From NCBI GenBank assembly GCA_015222065.1, contig JADFUQ010000216.1, forward strand, positions 1-7,638: 7,638 nucleotides of DNA. The letters run 5' to 3'. The translations under genes were made by a program, and so were the position numbers. Numbering within the stretch: position 1 is the first letter of the stretch; every line of letters begins with the position of its first letter. This DNA comes from Bacteroidota bacterium (lineage in GTDB: Bacteria; Bacteroidota; Bacteroidia; Bacteroidales; VadinHA17). The notes beneath the pieces were generated by a model. The model did no database searches. It saw only the letters and a program-made list of their open reading frames with translations, and was not told the origin of the DNA. Below are positions 1 to 6,486 of this stretch, in pieces.

Positions 1-921
1 CCATATACATGGATGCATGGCGGCATTCATTACTACTTGTACACATATTATCCCGATCCCACACGTATGACCGCACCTTTTGTAGAAGGTTTTGAAATCG
101 TAAAACTTTGGGACAAAGATCGCGGTGCAGCAGAGGCTGCAGCTAAAATTCTCAACAGTTCTCCAGAGGTTTGTGAATCTTTTGAACAGGTTAGTGATGA
201 CGTTGATTTAGTATTCATCGCTGATTGCAATGGAGATGGTCACGATCACTTGAAACTCGCCACTCCCGGATTGAAAAAAGGGATTCCCACATTTGTAGAC
301 AAGCCTTTTGCCCACTCTTTGACAGATGTTTTGGCTATGCTCAAACTTTCGAAGGAATACGATGCTCCCATTATGTCTCTTTCCATTCTCCAAACCGTAC
401 CGGAAACCAGACTATTTGCTCGCCGCCTTGAGGAAATTGGTGGAGCACGTTTCGGTACGATCCAGGGCCTCGGCACTAACCGTGCAGCCATGATTCACAC
501 AATCTGTATTGCGTTAACGGTTTTCGGTTCGGATGTCGAGTCTGTCCGGGCCCTGACCGGACCGAACCACACAAGCATCCATCTTGACTGGGGGGGGCAA
601 CCAAACCGTCCATTGCATGGTGTCATGATCAACTGCGACACTGGCCGTGGCTGGCACTGCAGCATGTACCTCAGTGCCTTTGGTCCCGGAGGCAGAGGTG
701 TGATTTATAACCAAGGCATTGGAGACTGGGAATTTCCCCGGGGATCGGCAGAGATTTTACGATTGATTAAAAAGATGGTTGAGACGGGCAAATCGCAAGG
801 GCCTGTAAACCAGATGATCGAAGCCGTGGCGATTGCTGACGCAGCCGATGCGGCGATAAAAGTCAGCGCAACACAGCTATTGGAAATCGTTAAGCCGGTT
901 CCTAATCTAAACTTAAAATAA
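1..921 (+). CDS. Gfo/Idh/MocA-family oxidoreductase, 5'-truncated by the window edge
   Basis: Likely an NAD(P)-dependent cytoplasmic dehydrogenase acting on a sugar, inositol or related polyol. The frame is open to base 1 (four sense codons precede the first ATG at 13), so the true start lies upstream. Consistent with this, the N-terminal GxGxxG strand of the Rossmann fold is missing. Counting from the ATG at 13, visible family features are the beta strand ending in an acidic residue (KLWDKD, 31-36), DDVDLVFIADCNGDGHD (62-78) where the family usually has a 'D-V-ATP-H' stretch, and VDKP (95-98) replacing the usual EKP, with the catalytic-type Lys at 97. The C-terminal part has a His near 162 and ends in the typical helix 'EAVAIADAADAAIKVSATQ'. 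It lies 26 bases before the CBM9-like gene, suggesting one transcript. A G8 run at 590-597 lies in the frame without breaking it. The family is well supported; the substrate cannot be read from sequence. Confidence 0.85.
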   Translation, partial: PYTWMHGGIHYYLYTYYPDPTRMTAPFVEGFEIVKLWDKDRGAAEAAAKILNSSPEVCESFEQVSDDVDLVFIADCNGDGHDHLKLATPGLKKGIPTFVDKPFAHSLTDVLAMLKLSKEYDAPIMSLSILQTVPETRLFARRLEEIGGARFGTIQGLGTNRAAMIHTICIALTVFGSDVESVRALTGPNHTSIHLDWGGQPNRPLHGVMINCDTGRGWHCSMYLSAFGPGGRGVIYNQGIGDWEFPRGSAEILRLIKKMVETGKSQGPVNQMIEAVAIADAADAAIKVSATQLLEIVKPVPNLNLK

Positions 922-936
922 CTAAATTAAGAAAAC

Positions 937-942
937 AGGAGG
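937..942 (+). promoter_or_regulatory. Strong ribosome binding site (AGGAGG)
   Basis: AGGAGG ends 5 bases before the ATG at 948 and fixes the start of the CBM9-like gene. It is one of only two near-perfect Shine-Dalgarno sites in the window, since the genes at 1949, 3924 and 5290 have weak or no such sites. Its place in the short gap after the oxidoreductase suggests independent, efficient translation of the second cistron. Confidence 0.75.
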
Positions 943-947
943 TTCTT

Positions 948-1691
948 ATGAAACGGATTTTAATTGCAAGTTTAATTTTTATCACACTTAATTTCAACTT
1001 ACTGGTTGAAGCACAGGAAGCATCTGATCCTGTCGTAGTACGTCATGCTTCCGGCACAATAATTATCGATGGTAACCTGGATGAACCGGACTGGCAAAAT
1101 GCACAACTTGTCGGGCCATTCTTAATTTATCCTACCCGGAATCCTGAAGATAGTGAATTGTCCCATGCTAAAATGCTGTGGGATGAGAAAAACCTGTACA
1201 TTGCCTTTAAGTCCTATGATACTAATATAGTGGCGACCAGGATGGAAAGGAATATTGATGTTTGGAAGGATGATTGTGTAGAGGCATTCATTTCACCATA
1301 TTTGACAACACCGGAAAAATATCTGAATATAGAAATCAATCCCATCATTACCTATTTTTGTGGAATTCACCTGTTTGAAGAAGGCAGCAGATGGAATACA
1401 CCCAGTCTCCAAATCGGAAGACAACATGAGGGAACCATAAATAATGAGGATGATAAAGACAAATGGTGGATTATTGAAGTTGCAATCCCTTTTCAGATGT
1501 TCAGCGTTCTTGGATATATGGATATACCCAAACCAGGTGATGTTTGGCGGTTTAATCTCTATCGATTGGCAAGAAAAACAGAACCAGCAAGAAGAAATCT
1601 TTTTTACCTGCCTGAACCTTTAGGCAATCACACTCCGGAATATTATGGAAGACTTATTTTTTCTGAGGAAACCTGGATGAATGATGAATAA
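948..1691 (+). CDS. Secreted CBM9-like carbohydrate-binding protein
   Basis: A 247-residue exported protein made almost wholly of one carbohydrate-binding module 9-like domain. Residues 1-22 form a signal peptide (MKRILIAS, hydrophobic core, probable signal peptidase I site after VEA). The domain starts with the hallmark IDGNLDEPDWQNA (40-52), followed by a strand of the 'LYIAFKSYD' type (83-91), the DDCVEAFISP block (108-117), YLNIEINP (125-132), a WWIIEVAIPF strand (173-182), WRFNLYRLAR (200-209) and the closing PEYYGRLIF (230-238). These match the order known for CBM9-like modules, which bind sugar reducing ends or occur as stand-alone periplasmic domains. No catalytic domain is attached. 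The upstream oxidoreductase suggests a shared role in carbohydrate use. Ligand unknown. The start at 948 is supported by the AGGAGG site and the signal peptide. Confidence 0.85.
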   Translation: MKRILIASLIFITLNFNLLVEAQEASDPVVVRHASGTIIIDGNLDEPDWQNAQLVGPFLIYPTRNPEDSELSHAKMLWDEKNLYIAFKSYDTNIVATRMERNIDVWKDDCVEAFISPYLTTPEKYLNIEINPIITYFCGIHLFEEGSRWNTPSLQIGRQHEGTINNEDDKDKWWIIEVAIPFQMFSVLGYMDIPKPGDVWRFNLYRLARKTEPARRNLFYLPEPLGNHTPEYYGRLIFSEETWMNDE

Positions 1692-1693
1692 TT

Positions 1694-1735
1694 AGTCGGC
1701 AGTCAACAGTCGGCAGTCAACAGTCAACAATCGAC
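1694..1735. repeat. 7-bp tandem array, left arm (AGTCRRC, six units)
   Basis: Six contiguous heptamers begin three bases after the CBM9-like stop: AGTCGGC, AGTCAAC, AGTCGGC, AGTCAAC, AGTCAAC, AATCGAC. The period is exact and variation is mostly GG/AA at positions 5-6. The sequence AGTCGGCAGTC occurs at 1694-1704 and 1708-1718, and its exact reverse complement occurs twice in the array at 1821-1869, so the two arrays are inverted relative to each other. It could act as a transcript-end hairpin arm or as one end of a non-coding repeat element. It is too short and lacks spacers for CRISPR. Confidence 0.85.
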
Positions 1736-1777
1736 AAAAAAGCGATAAATAATCAAACAATTATAACATAATGGCAA

Positions 1778-1806
1778 TTGGCTTTAGAAACTTAACTGTA
1801 TATAAC
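1778..1806 (+). promoter_or_regulatory. Possible sigma70-like promoter
   Basis: TTGGCT (1778-1783) and TATAAC (1801-1806) are separated by 17 bases, matching the general bacterial -35/-10 consensus at 4/6 and 5/6 positions. It lies in the A+T-rich core between the two heptamer arrays, so a transcript would start near 1813 and carry the right array in its 5' leader before the gene at 1949. If the host is Bacteroidota its main sigma factor prefers a different consensus, and A+T-rich DNA yields such matches by chance; support is weak. Confidence 0.22.
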
Positions 1807-1820
1807 GAAGTATAAATAGC

Positions 1821-1869
1821 TCAGTCTTCAGATTGCCGACTGCCGACTGCCGACTGAAGATTGCCGACT
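1821..1869. repeat. 7-bp tandem array, right arm (GCCGACT), inverted relative to the left arm
   Basis: Seven heptamers in register: TCAGTCT, TCAGATT, GCCGACT three times, GAAGATT, GCCGACT. GCCGACT is the reverse complement of AGTCGGC in the array at 1694-1735. GACTGCCGACT (1838-1848 and 1845-1855) can pair perfectly over 11 bases with the left array. A local hairpin is also possible: CAGTCTTCAG (1822-1831) pairs with CTGAAGATTG (1854-1863) over 10 positions including one G-T wobble, enclosing a 22-base loop with GCCGACT units. As RNA this would sit in the leader of the double transglutaminase gene. Confidence 0.85.
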
Positions 1870-1948
1870 TAAAATATAAAGTATAGTGAAATTAGCTATT
1901 ATCAAGTCATAAACATAAAATTCCAATACATCAAAATAGAGAGAAGCC

Positions 1949-3847
1949 ATGAGAAAGAATCTGTCTGTCTTACTATTGATCGTTTTGATTGCAGGACAAT
2001 CATGTGAGCAAAAATCAAAAAGTCCATCCAAAACCGATAATGACTGGTATTCAAAAGATCTGGTAGAAGTTGAAAACGGATCTCTGATCCCTGCCTGGGC
2101 CAATGATGCCAAAATATATGATGCGCCGGTACCTGAGTGGGCAAAGGAAAATTTGCCGGATTGGATTGAGCCCCATATCGTGAAACAAACTGTAAAGAAT
2201 GTGGCAGGTATTGATCGCTATCACAGTTATTACCGGATTAGGTATAACGAAGAGACAGCAAAATTTCTCTATGAAGATTATACACCTGTCAGAGTCAATT
2301 ATATCAAAGGTGTCCTGCCTTCATACGAAGCAATTGTAAACAAATATGTCTCTGAAATTGAGAGTGATAAAGAAAAGGCAATTCAGCTTTTGACTGAAGT
2401 AATGCCTGTAATTACAAAACATCCAAGTAATGGCTTAAGTGTACCTTGCAGTCTGTATGTGCCGGGAAACCGGGCTTTTGATGATGAACAGCTTCTTGCT
2501 GATGGCATTCTCTGGTGTAATGAACAAGCCAGGGTTTTTATGCGTTTATGCCAGGTTGCAGGAATTCCTGCAAGGTATGTCTTTTTGGGTTACTCCGAAG
2601 AATCCGGCGGTGGGGCTCATGTAGTCACAGAATTTTATGCTGATGGCTATTGGTCAATGGCAGATGCATCTGATTTTTTCGTACATCCACATCCTGATGG
2701 GCATCTCTTATCTGCTGCCGAATGTCATGACAAAGGAGAAGGTCAGAAATATGCTGAGATCGCTTTACGAAAAAAATTCAGGGAGCTATCTGAAGAAAGC
2801 GATGAGAATCTGGGCTGTACTGCTGAAACAAACCGATGTCGTTTTAGGGAATTGTCTGAGTCGGATGTCAATAGATATGGTCATTTTGAAATACTCAACT
2901 ATAACCTTCCTGTTTCTCCTAAAGATGAAAAAGAGATAATCTGGCGTAACTTGTTTTACCTTCAGGATAAAAATTGGTTATCCATGAAAATGGTACCGTT
3001 GAAAAATCGTATGATCCCGGAGTGGGCGGAAGAGTCAAAATTCTACGGGGCGCCAATTCCACCCTGGGTAAAAGTTGATTTGCCTGCCTGGGTTTCACCC
3101 TTTGTCAGAAAATTATATGTGGAAGGTGTAGTTGGTATTGATCGTTATCATGCCTATTCCAGTGTTCCATATTGTGAAGAAACCGCGAAATACCTGTACG
3201 AACAATATACACCAATCACTGTGGATTATAAAAATGGCACCCTGCCTGCCTACGAAAAGTTGGTGCAAAAACATGTTTCAGGTCTGAAAAGTGACAGGGA
3301 AAAAGCAGTACATCTGTTAACAAAAGTAGTACCTGTTGTAGCTAAACATCCGACAATTCCGCCTTGTAGAGAATTTATACCCGGTAACCGGGGCTTGTCG
3401 GATGAGGAGCTTTTGGTTAGTGGGGATGCCTGGTGTAATGAGCAATCGCGAGTATTTATTCGACTATGTCAGGTCGCGGGGATACCTGCACGGATGATAT
3501 TCTTCAATTACTCAGAGAAAGCTGCACAGGAATCCGGTTTAGCAGCGCATGTTATTTCTGAGTTTTATACTGAGGGCAGGTGGTCAATGGCTGATCCAAC
3601 CTTTTCTGTTGTTTTCCCGCATCCGGATGGTCATCTGATGTCTGCTGCCGATTGTCATGATGGGGGAGAAGGTCAGGCGCTTGCTCAACAGTATTATGAA
3701 AAACGGTATACGGAAATTAATAAATCAGATGATGAAGATTTTGGATGTGATCCTGAAAATAATCGAAAATCACTTCAAAAGCTCATTAAAGTAGCTCTTT
3801 ATCAACTAGATCGTTTTCAGGTTATGAATTATCCTTTACCGAACTGA
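1949..3847 (+). CDS. Exported (probable lipo-) protein with two transglutaminase-like modules
   Basis: 632 residues. The N-terminus (MRKNLSVLLLIVLIAGQSC) is a signal peptide with a probable lipidated Cys19, although Gly at -3 makes the lipobox imperfect. The rest is a tandem duplication. Unit 1 (about 47-321) has Cys190 in WCNEQARVF, His224 in GAHVVTEFY and Asp239 in WSMAD. Unit 2 (about 356-632) has Cys496, His534 and Asp549 in the same contexts. This Cys-His-Asp order is that of the transglutaminase-like (papain-type fold) superfamily, whose bacterial members are often peptidases or amide-processing enzymes, so both sites look able to work. Each unit also has three PxW motifs in front and an HPDGH...CHDxGEGQ block behind the Asp. 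The substrate is unknown; peptide or peptidoglycan-like material is inference. The start is chosen from the signal peptide, since upstream there is only a weak purine-rich site (GAGAGA). A gene for another exported protein follows 76 bases later. Confidence 0.8.
   Translation: MRKNLSVLLLIVLIAGQSCEQKSKSPSKTDNDWYSKDLVEVENGSLIPAWANDAKIYDAPVPEWAKENLPDWIEPHIVKQTVKNVAGIDRYHSYYRIRYNEETAKFLYEDYTPVRVNYIKGVLPSYEAIVNKYVSEIESDKEKAIQLLTEVMPVITKHPSNGLSVPCSLYVPGNRAFDDEQLLADGILWCNEQARVFMRLCQVAGIPARYVFLGYSEESGGGAHVVTEFYADGYWSMADASDFFVHPHPDGHLLSAAECHDKGEGQKYAEIALRKKFRELSEESDENLGCTAETNRCRFRELSESDVNRYGHFEILNYNLPVSPKDEKEIIWRNLFYLQDKNWLSMKMVPLKNRMIPEWAEESKFYGAPIPPWVKVDLPAWVSPFVRKLYVEGVVGIDRYHAYSSVPYCEETAKYLYEQYTPITVDYKNGTLPAYEKLVQKHVSGLKSDREKAVHLLTKVVPVVAKHPTIPPCREFIPGNRGLSDEELLVSGDAWCNEQSRVFIRLCQVAGIPARMIFFNYSEKAAQESGLAAHVISEFYTEGRWSMADPTFSVVFPHPDGHLMSAADCHDGGEGQALAQQYYEKRYTEINKSDDEDFGCDPENNRKSLQKLIKVALYQLDRFQVMNYPLPN
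2087..2911 (+). repeat. Internal protein repeat, transglutaminase-like unit 1
   Basis: Codes for residues 47-321 of the double transglutaminase protein. It aligns along its full length with 3014-3844: IPAW..VPEW..LPDW, GIDRYHSY, ETAKFLYEDYTPV, PGNRAFDDEQLL, WCNEQARVF, CQVAGIPAR, HVVTEFY, WSMAD, HPDGH, CHD and a C-terminal NYNLP motif. The catalytic Cys codon is at 2516-2518. Compared with unit 2 it lacks four residues between Cys and His. Repeat limits are by eye. Confidence 0.8.
3014..3844 (+). repeat. Internal protein repeat, transglutaminase-like unit 2
   Basis: Codes for residues 356-632, the second copy. In the 21-residue block around the catalytic Cys (190-210 region versus 496-515 region), 19 residues are shared but 11 of those 19 use different codons. 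The duplication is therefore old and the protein sequence has been held while silent sites drifted. A four-residue insertion (around KAAQ) lies between Cys496 and His534. The copy ends with NYPLPN, matching NYNLPV of unit 1. Confidence 0.8.
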
Positions 3848-3923
3848 TATGAAAGATATCTGAACAAATAATTCGACTACGCAAAATTTTATAAAACTAA
3901 TCTTAACTAAAAAGAAGCTGATT

Positions 3924-5207
3924 ATGAAAATTCGAAAATTACTATTAAGTGTTATTATTGTTTTGTTAGCTATTGGAGGCGCAATAAGTTGCAAAAGGCA
4001 CACTTCAAAAAAATTACAGGAGAAAGAAGAATCACAGATCATATATAGAATTTGTGACTCTTGCCAGGATGTATTTGCTGGCGAGGATCCTACATGCCCC
4101 GAGTGTGGACAGGAGCAATGTCCTGAGGTATTGGAAGAGATGAACCGGCTTCTTACCGGGCTTTGGGATTATGCCGAATCTATGCGTGTGCAGGACCGTC
4201 CGTATGGATACTTTCGATGGTCTCGCAGCGCATACGATGAATACAGCACAATGGCCTCCTACATGGCTCTCAATGGCTATAATTTATTGTCCCGTCTGGG
4301 GTATCCTCCACCGTTATCACAGAACCAGTTGGAGGAGTGGCGGGAAACCGCAGAATCATGGTATAACCCTGAAACCGGACTGATAGAGGACTCACTACCT
4401 TTGAAACGGTTGGGAATATCGGGTAGTGAATACGAATCGATATTTCTTTTATATACGCAGCGCTGGCTCACTATACTCCGGACTGCCGGTGTGCCGGGAG
4501 ATTTTGTCGTACCGAAGAACCTGATTCAGAAATACGATGTATTTGCAGATGTGGATCAGGCAAGGGCATGGCTGGATAGCATGAAAAACGTACCTAACCC
4601 CTGGGGATGGGGCTCCCATGCTGCACGAAATCTCAGTCGTCATCAGAAAATTTTGGCTGATCAAGGCAGAGAAGATGGCGTACTGGACTTTGTCCATCAG
4701 TGGATTGATGAAAATCAGAACCCTGAGACCGGGCTCTGGGGACCTCCTGAAACGCCCCTGCACGATGCGGTTGCGGGGCACTTCAAAATTGTGAAGGGTA
4801 TGTATCTGATTTACGGGTGGCCCATACACTACATTGAACGCACTATTGACTCGGCGTTACGCCTCCAGGATTCCACCGGTTCTTTTGGTCCCGGACCATG
4901 TGAGAATTTCGATGCACTCTACTCGCTGTATGTGCTGAAGAGAGAGACCGACTATCGAAGTGACGACATTGATCGAGCGGCAGCTCTGAACGCTCTTGAA
5001 GTCCTTCGTTACTGGCATGAGGATGAGAGCGGATTTTCTTTTAATCGTGATAGTGCGTTATTGACCGTTGGGGGTTGGCCTCAGTTGATGCCGGAAGGGA
5101 TAAATGAAGCGGATATATACTCAATGGCTCACTGGCCAATGGCAGTAGTTTACATGCGGGCTATTCTACTTGGAGAAGATCCTGAACCTAAACCCGATGC
5201 CAGGTAG
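3924..5207 (+). CDS. Lipoprotein with zinc-ribbon-like motif and probable alpha/alpha-toroid domain
   Basis: 427 residues. The signal peptide ends in AISC, so Cys23 is the likely lipidated residue. After a short charged linker come CDSC (44-47) and CPEC (58-61), a CxxC-x10-CxxC zinc-ribbon-like pattern, with a further Cys66. The remaining 350 residues are helix-rich and carry spaced turns resembling the QxxDGGWG motifs of prenyltransferase/squalene-oxidase repeats: NPETGL (148-153), NPETGLWG (266-273), QDSTGSFG (315-322) and EDESGFSF (366-373). This suggests an (alpha/alpha) barrel, as in terpenoid cyclases, polysaccharide lyases and related proteins; no catalytic DxDD or similar motif is seen, so no enzyme activity is assigned. 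It lies 76 bases behind the double transglutaminase gene and may be co-transcribed. TAG is followed directly by an in-frame TGA. The start at 3924 has only a weak AAAGAAG site but gives a clean signal peptide. Confidence 0.7.
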   Translation: MKIRKLLLSVIIVLLAIGGAISCKRHTSKKLQEKEESQIIYRICDSCQDVFAGEDPTCPECGQEQCPEVLEEMNRLLTGLWDYAESMRVQDRPYGYFRWSRSAYDEYSTMASYMALNGYNLLSRLGYPPPLSQNQLEEWRETAESWYNPETGLIEDSLPLKRLGISGSEYESIFLLYTQRWLTILRTAGVPGDFVVPKNLIQKYDVFADVDQARAWLDSMKNVPNPWGWGSHAARNLSRHQKILADQGREDGVLDFVHQWIDENQNPETGLWGPPETPLHDAVAGHFKIVKGMYLIYGWPIHYIERTIDSALRLQDSTGSFGPGPCENFDALYSLYVLKRETDYRSDDIDRAAALNALEVLRYWHEDESGFSFNRDSALLTVGGWPQLMPEGINEADIYSMAHWPMAVVYMRAILLGEDPEPKPDAR

Positions 5208-5262
5208 TGAATAAGTAAATGAGTAAATGAGTGAATGCGTAAATGAGTGAATGGGTGAGTTG
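5207..5262. repeat. 8-bp tandem array (GTRAATGA-like, seven units)
   Basis: Seven contiguous octamers: GTGAATAA, GTAAATGA, GTAAATGA, GTGAATGC, GTAAATGA, GTGAATGG, GTGAGTTG. The first unit begins with the last base of the toroid lipoprotein's TAG stop. The array takes up most of the gap before the gene at 5290. It holds stops in more than one + frame, so it separates the two genes translationally. No hairpin or terminator is evident in it. Its unit and period differ from the heptamer arrays at 1694-1869. Confidence 0.85.
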
Positions 5263-5289
5263 TGAGTAGTATGTGCTAAATTAAAGAAT

Positions 5290-6486
5290 ATGATAAGGAG
5301 AAGATTGATACTGATAGTAATTGTTTTACTGTTAAATTGGATCTTTTTGCCGGTAAGTTTCGCTTGTAAATATACTATTCGTGAAATTGGTTTTACGGAT
5401 ATCGGGGCTGAGCCCTATCTGCTCTATTTTTTTGCACAAAGCAACACATCAGAAGAAATCATTTCCACATTCAGAAAGGTGGCTTACCCTGTTTTAATGG
5501 AGACTAATGTAAAAGCTGAAATAATTAATGTAGATGAACAAAAGGAGCATCCGGCATTAAAGTTTTTGCATCATTGGAATGCCGGATCATTTCCTGTTGC
5601 GATTTTAGTTTCTTCTGAAGGAAGATCAATAGTTGTACCGTTTCCCAAAACAAGGAAGTCAACTAAAGAATCAGTGTGGTCGATGACAGAATCTGTTGTG
5701 AATTCCAGGATACGGGGTGAAATTATAAAAAATATTGTCAGGTCTTATAGTATTGTTTTACTCATTGAAGGAGAAGATGTTTCTGAAAATAAGATTGCAC
5801 GAAATAAAGCTGAACAGGCTATCAATGAAATATCGGGATTTGTCGGGTCGATGCCTAAACCTACTGATATAATTCCCAAAATTATAATCATACCTAATGA
5901 ATCAATCTCTAATGAGAATATCCTTCTTTGGAGCCTTGGTTTTGACCGGGCAATTAATAATGGTCCTGAAATAGCGGTGCTTTACGGAAGAGGACGTCTT
6001 ATGGGGCCGGTACTGAAAAATGAACAAATTACAAAAACCAATATATTCAATCTTCTTTCAATAGTATATGCAGATTGTGAATGCGGACTTGACAGGCGGT
6101 GGAAACTGGGAACTATGATCCCTTTTCGCTGGGAAACAAAAATTCAGGGCGAGCTGGTAAAACAGCTTGGTTTTGATGTCGAAAATCCTATGATAAAATC
6201 AGAAATGAGTCAGATATTATCTATTGATGTTTCAGTGATACCACGGAATGGTAAACTGAGCAATCCCCTGGATTACAATCTTTTTGGATATGATAAAGAA
6301 CAGGGAGAATCAGTTGAGGAAGCAAATAGTAAACAATTATCATCGGCTCAAATTCAAAATTTATACTCTTCTTCAGAAAGAAGACCCGTTATTAAAATTG
6401 TATTATTTAGTGCAGGTATCCTTGTTTTAATTATTTTAGTAATTAGTATTTTCATTTTGCTAAAAGCAAAAAAAAGAGCATCATGA
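5290..6486 (+). CDS. Membrane-anchored periplasmic protein of unknown function, partner of the FtsX-type permease
   Basis: 398 residues. Residues 1-25 form a signal peptide (MIRRR, long hydrophobic core, likely cleavage after SFA, leaving Cys26 at the mature N-terminus, or a poor lipobox). Residues about 368-391 are a transmembrane helix followed by KAKKRAS, so the bulk faces the periplasm with a C-terminal anchor. Residues about 42-118 have a strand/helix pattern like a thioredoxin fold, with FPVAILVSSEGR (101-112) resembling its cis-Pro strand, but no CxxC. A second half begins near IVLLIEGED (155-163) and contains LYGRGRLMGP (231-240) and DCECGLDRRW (262-271), which look like conserved motifs but are not recognised. 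Its TGA overlaps the permease start (ATGA), implying translational coupling and joint function. ATG 5290 lacks an upstream Shine-Dalgarno site. An in-frame TTG at 5305 has AAGGAG four bases before it, but would lose the basic RRR start of the signal peptide. Confidence 0.6.
   Translation: MIRRRLILIVIVLLLNWIFLPVSFACKYTIREIGFTDIGAEPYLLYFFAQSNTSEEIISTFRKVAYPVLMETNVKAEIINVDEQKEHPALKFLHHWNAGSFPVAILVSSEGRSIVVPFPKTRKSTKESVWSMTESVVNSRIRGEIIKNIVRSYSIVLLIEGEDVSENKIARNKAEQAINEISGFVGSMPKPTDIIPKIIIIPNESISNENILLWSLGFDRAINNGPEIAVLYGRGRLMGPVLKNEQITKTNIFNLLSIVYADCECGLDRRWKLGTMIPFRWETKIQGELVKQLGFDVENPMIKSEMSQILSIDVSVIPRNGKLSNPLDYNLFGYDKEQGESVEEANSKQLSSAQIQNLYSSSERRPVIKIVLFSAGILVLIILVISIFILLKAKKRAS

Noticed and set aside
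1736..1820. Small RNA or tRNA gene in the core between the heptamer arrays
   Set aside because: A+T-rich with no cloverleaf, conserved tRNA boxes or stable hairpin visible.
1694..1869. Heptamer arrays as a CRISPR array
   Set aside because: Units are 7 bp, contiguous and without unique spacers; no cas genes nearby.
1828..2112. Minus-strand reading frame of 94 codons over the repeat and the transglutaminase start
   Set aside because: It runs through the heptamer array and antisense to a well supported signal-peptide coding region; no recognisable protein features.
2439..2939. Short + strand reading frames overlapping the first transglutaminase unit
   Set aside because: They lie out of frame within a region whose main frame is conserved between two duplicated copies, so they are by-products.
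3846..3860. Inverted repeat GATAT/ATATC after the double transglutaminase stop, as a terminator
   Set aside because: Only a 5-bp A+T stem with no following T run; too weak for an intrinsic terminator.
3848..3923. Promoter between the double transglutaminase and toroid lipoprotein genes
   Set aside because: TATAAA at 3890-3895 has no -35-like element at suitable spacing, and the short gap fits co-transcription.
4449..4829. Minus-strand reading frame of 126 codons inside the toroid lipoprotein gene
   Set aside because: Antisense to a coding region with clear motifs (NPETGLWG); no domain signature or ribosome binding site of its own.
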